This document shows, in pieces, positions 61,365 to 64,000 of a DNA stretch of 64,000 nt. Location: positions 19,567,105 through 19,631,104 of the forward strand of contig JALGQZ010000013.1 in the NCBI GenBank assembly GCA_023105745.1, read 5' to 3'. The DNA comes from Austropuccinia psidii (taxonomy: Eukaryota; Basidiomycota; Pucciniomycetes; Pucciniales; Sphaerophragmiaceae). The position numbers and the translations under genes were made by a program. Below the pieces are notes generated by a model that saw only the letters and a list, made by a program, of their open reading frames with translations, had not been told where the DNA came from and searched no databases. The stretch's first letter is position 1; the number at the start of each line of letters is the position of its first letter.

Positions 61365-62205
61365 GGGCAGATTTTATCATTTGAGCTTGGAAGGTACATT
61401 GAAACCTCTTTGTTTATTCTTATAGTTGAGCTGAGGAATTTTGTATGATGAACCATCATATTTAGAATTCTCAAAAGTATCAAAAGAGTTTTTGGAAATT
61501 ATTGGTGAGTGGAATTATGAGAGAAACTTGTGTATTAATTGTAGTTTTGTTTTTATTGGAAGCCTATTATTATGAAAAATGGCCTCAAAATGTTATTTAA
61601 TCTAAATTTATTATAGCAGTGGGTAAATATTGGGGATTAATGGATTTTATTTGGCCTTTCTTACCTAAACTCTTGGGAAGGGTTTTCGTAATTTTTAATC
61701 AATTTGGTGATACTTTCAAGAACTTGCTATGTAATATTTGTTACTCATTTCATTGTTTGTAATTACTCTTTATGACACAAAAAAGCAGATTTTATTCAAA
61801 AGAAAACTTTAAATAATCCTATATCAAGATAATAACACAAGTTTACACATAATAAAATTACTTTTTAGAGCTAGAGGGGTTACACACAAAGTCTTTGACA
61901 CTATCCCTTGATATTTTTCCTAATAAGGGGTGCATTGAATTTACAATAGGACCTTTTTCACAGTGGCTCTTCTATTTGAAGAGGGCCTGTAACTCAGTAA
62001 ACTGGGACTTACTTAGGGAGGGCTCAAGATATGGTAAATGGAGAACACATTTAAGGGTGTAAGTAGATGAAATTACTAAATAAAACAATATAAGAAAGAA
62101 GAAACAAAACAATAACAGTAAGAAATAAAAGATCAAACCACAAAAAAGTCCAAGTCCACTGTTACTAGCTGTCAGAATGGAAAGAGACTGGTTAATAATG
62201 ATATG
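61365..62205. other. Spacer before LTR family C copy 3
   Basis: No supported gene. The 79-codon minus-strand frame at 61244-61483 overlaps the fragment above in another frame and has no motif. Confidence 0.45.
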
Positions 62206-64000
62206 GTAAAAGATGTGACTATGAAACTGATGATAATATTACTATTAATCAACAGTACTATGTCTGTTCTTATCAAATATAATAATAAAATATTATTATA
62301 ACCACAATTAAATAATTCAATAATTATTTCTTTCACGTGTTAAGCACTACTAGTGATTTTAACAGTGAGAAAGTAATTGTCTACAAGAATCAATTACAAG
62401 AAGAATTTAATAATAAAAACTTCTTTTATTAAAATAATTTTATTATTTTAATATAAGAATAATTATAAAGATAATCCTTGAAGAAAACTATTACTAGAGA
62501 AAAACTTTAAGAATTAAAGGTAAATGACTCCCTAATACTCCAAAGAACTTATTGATAGATAAAAGTAGAGAAATTTGATGTAGAATGGTGGATTTGAGAG
62601 ATCAAAATGATTTATAGCAGGATTACAACATTATATAGTTGGATTATATGATTTCACGTCTTTCTGATTGGTTCTGAAAGATTTAAAACACTTAAGAATA
62701 GGTTAACTAATACTTACTTGTTGGTAACAATGATATAAAATGATAATATGATGATGATGATACGGAAAAAACAGGAAGAGAAAGCCTCCTTTAAGTCAAC
62801 AACATATCACAGAGGCGTTCCATGGAGCAAACTGAAAAACCAGTGAGTGAGAAAGCATTAAACCCTTTTGGATTAGTCCTTACATCATCGGTTGTCACGT
62901 AAAATTGTCATAATTGCTTAATTGATGCTTTTACGTGACTACCAACCCCAATATGGTTAAGAATAAAAGGAGTAACATGTGTAAATCTTCTTTGATTCCA
63001 AAGTAATCATTGATTTCCCAAAGGTATCAATGTTATTGACAATTTCATCACAGGTTGTATTTACTGTGAATTTTTGAAGATTCAGTGTTTCACGTAGAAT
63101 AACCAAAAATGGACTGTAAGTAAAACTTTGAATTTTACAGGTAGAACTGTAATTATTTTTGGTATTACTATAGATAATACAGTTCTCAATTGGTCCTGAA
63201 AAGTTCATCAAGATTCATCAAGATTTGTATTTTGAATGAATTTTTGAAGTTTTCACCTCATTTCTACATAGAATTGCAATTATCAGTGTTTGACTGGTTG
63301 TTATGAGGTAAATCAATGGATAATAGTCCAAAAAGGGTTTTAATAACTCTTTTGGGGTTTATCCATGGAAATTAATTAGTAATTGACATGGTTAAAGGAG
63401 TGTAAGTAGCTTTTTACCTCCTTGGCACGTCAAAATAGCAGGTTATTTGCTATTTTCTGGTGTTTTACAGTAGTTGTAACTTGGTAACCAAAGTCTCAAA
63501 GAGGTCTAGTTTACCAATTGGGTCAAGATCAGCCATGGAACCAAGCTTTGGAGCTATCCACGCCTCTGGGGCCTCATAAGTTGGGTACCCTGGCTCTCTT
63601 TGATGTCTTTTGTCCCGCTTGCTTATTTTTCACATCAAAATAGAATTTTAAGCTTAAAGTGAGATATCCACTATCGGTGTACCAAAAGTGCATGTAGGAA
63701 TACCATAATATGAAGTGCTCAAAACATGTATAACACTATTCTTAGTGTATATGTAACATGGGATTTCTCACTTTCCCATTATTTTGGCGTAAAATCAAGA
63801 AAAACTAAACTTTTCACAGATCTTTTATGTGGTATTAATGATGTGGTGTTGAAGTATTTTCCATATTACCACCTCAAGGAGTTAATTTGAGCTTACTCAC
63901 TCTATGGAGCTACCCTAGGTGAATTTTTGTGTAGAATCCAAATCTGGCCACAAATCCATGGATTTACTTACTCAATAAAAAGTTATTCATCTTTTCTGAA
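62206..64000 (-). repeat. LTR family C, copy 3 (runs off the window end)
   Basis: Begins near AAGATGTGACTATGAAACTG and aligns with 42765-44540 in the same orientation and with 1-1251 inverted. By comparison with copy 2 only about 100 bases are missing beyond 64000. Left boundary is uncertain by a few bases. No gene: the frame at 62957-63211 has no motif. Confidence 0.8.

Noticed and set aside
1..64000. tRNA or rRNA genes
   Set aside because: I saw no convincing cloverleaf or rRNA-like segment on either strand by eye; a covariance-model scan would settle this.

Overview
The window looks like a gene-poor, very AT-rich, transposon-packed stretch of a rust fungus genome (Pucciniales). The Ty3/Gypsy gag and pol proteins, the Copia polyprotein and the two-gene DNA transposon closely resemble families I recognise from the myrtle rust Austropuccinia psidii. 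That assignment comes from recognition of the proteins; I could not run a search. I see no convincing single-copy host gene, no tRNA, no rRNA and no CRISPR array. Almost everything that can be identified is a mobile element or a relic of one, separated by anonymous AT-rich DNA.

Layout. 1-1251: end of a long LTR (family C), cut by the window edge. 2442-8737: old Ty3/Gypsy element A with intact LTR pair and target-site duplication (AACAC). It carries a 5.3-copy tandem repeat and a broken gag and has no pol. 13524-13987: a 464-bp miniature LTR element (TRIM) with 117-bp LTRs and TSD ATATT. 17013-22234 and 23215-40821: two direct copies of a ~5.2-kb repeat. The second copy has been hit three times: by a 6.5-kb CACTA/Plavaka-like DNA transposon (24639-31184, TSD AGG), a solo Copia-type LTR (31276-31847, TSD TATTC) and a full-length Copia element (32127-37378, minus strand, TSD CAAAT). 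The first copy preserves all three empty sites. About 41780-45480: an older inverted copy of part of the same repeat, itself split by a 1.9-kb solo LTR of family C (42765-44658). About 45870-47075: a 5'-truncated solo LTR of element A's family. 47564-58260: a young, almost complete Ty3/Gypsy chromovirus, element B (TSD AATTC, LTRs about 99.5% identical), encoding gag, protease, reverse transcriptase, RNase H, integrase and a chromodomain. About 62206-64000: a third copy of LTR family C, running off the window.

How the genes work together. Element B has the full set for replication by reverse transcription: capsid and nucleocapsid (gag), protease, RT/RNase H, and an integrase with a C-terminal chromodomain that would steer insertion to marked chromatin. 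Two one-base frame breaks and one in-frame TGA currently divide this reading frame. Its leader holds a well-formed intron and a second open frame that overlaps the start of the gag-pol frame. This is the least conventional feature in the window. Element A retains the signals needed in cis (LTRs, primer-binding site, purine tract), so it could have been mobilised in trans. The Copia element is dead: three stops plus changes in the protease and RT active sites. The DNA transposon has a broken transposase gene facing an apparently intact companion gene on the other strand.

Relative ages can be read from the nesting. Element A is old (its LTRs differ by many substitutions and indels). The ~5.2-kb duplication predates, or lacks, the three insertions in its second copy. 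The Copia LTRs differ at about 2% of sites. Element B is the youngest.
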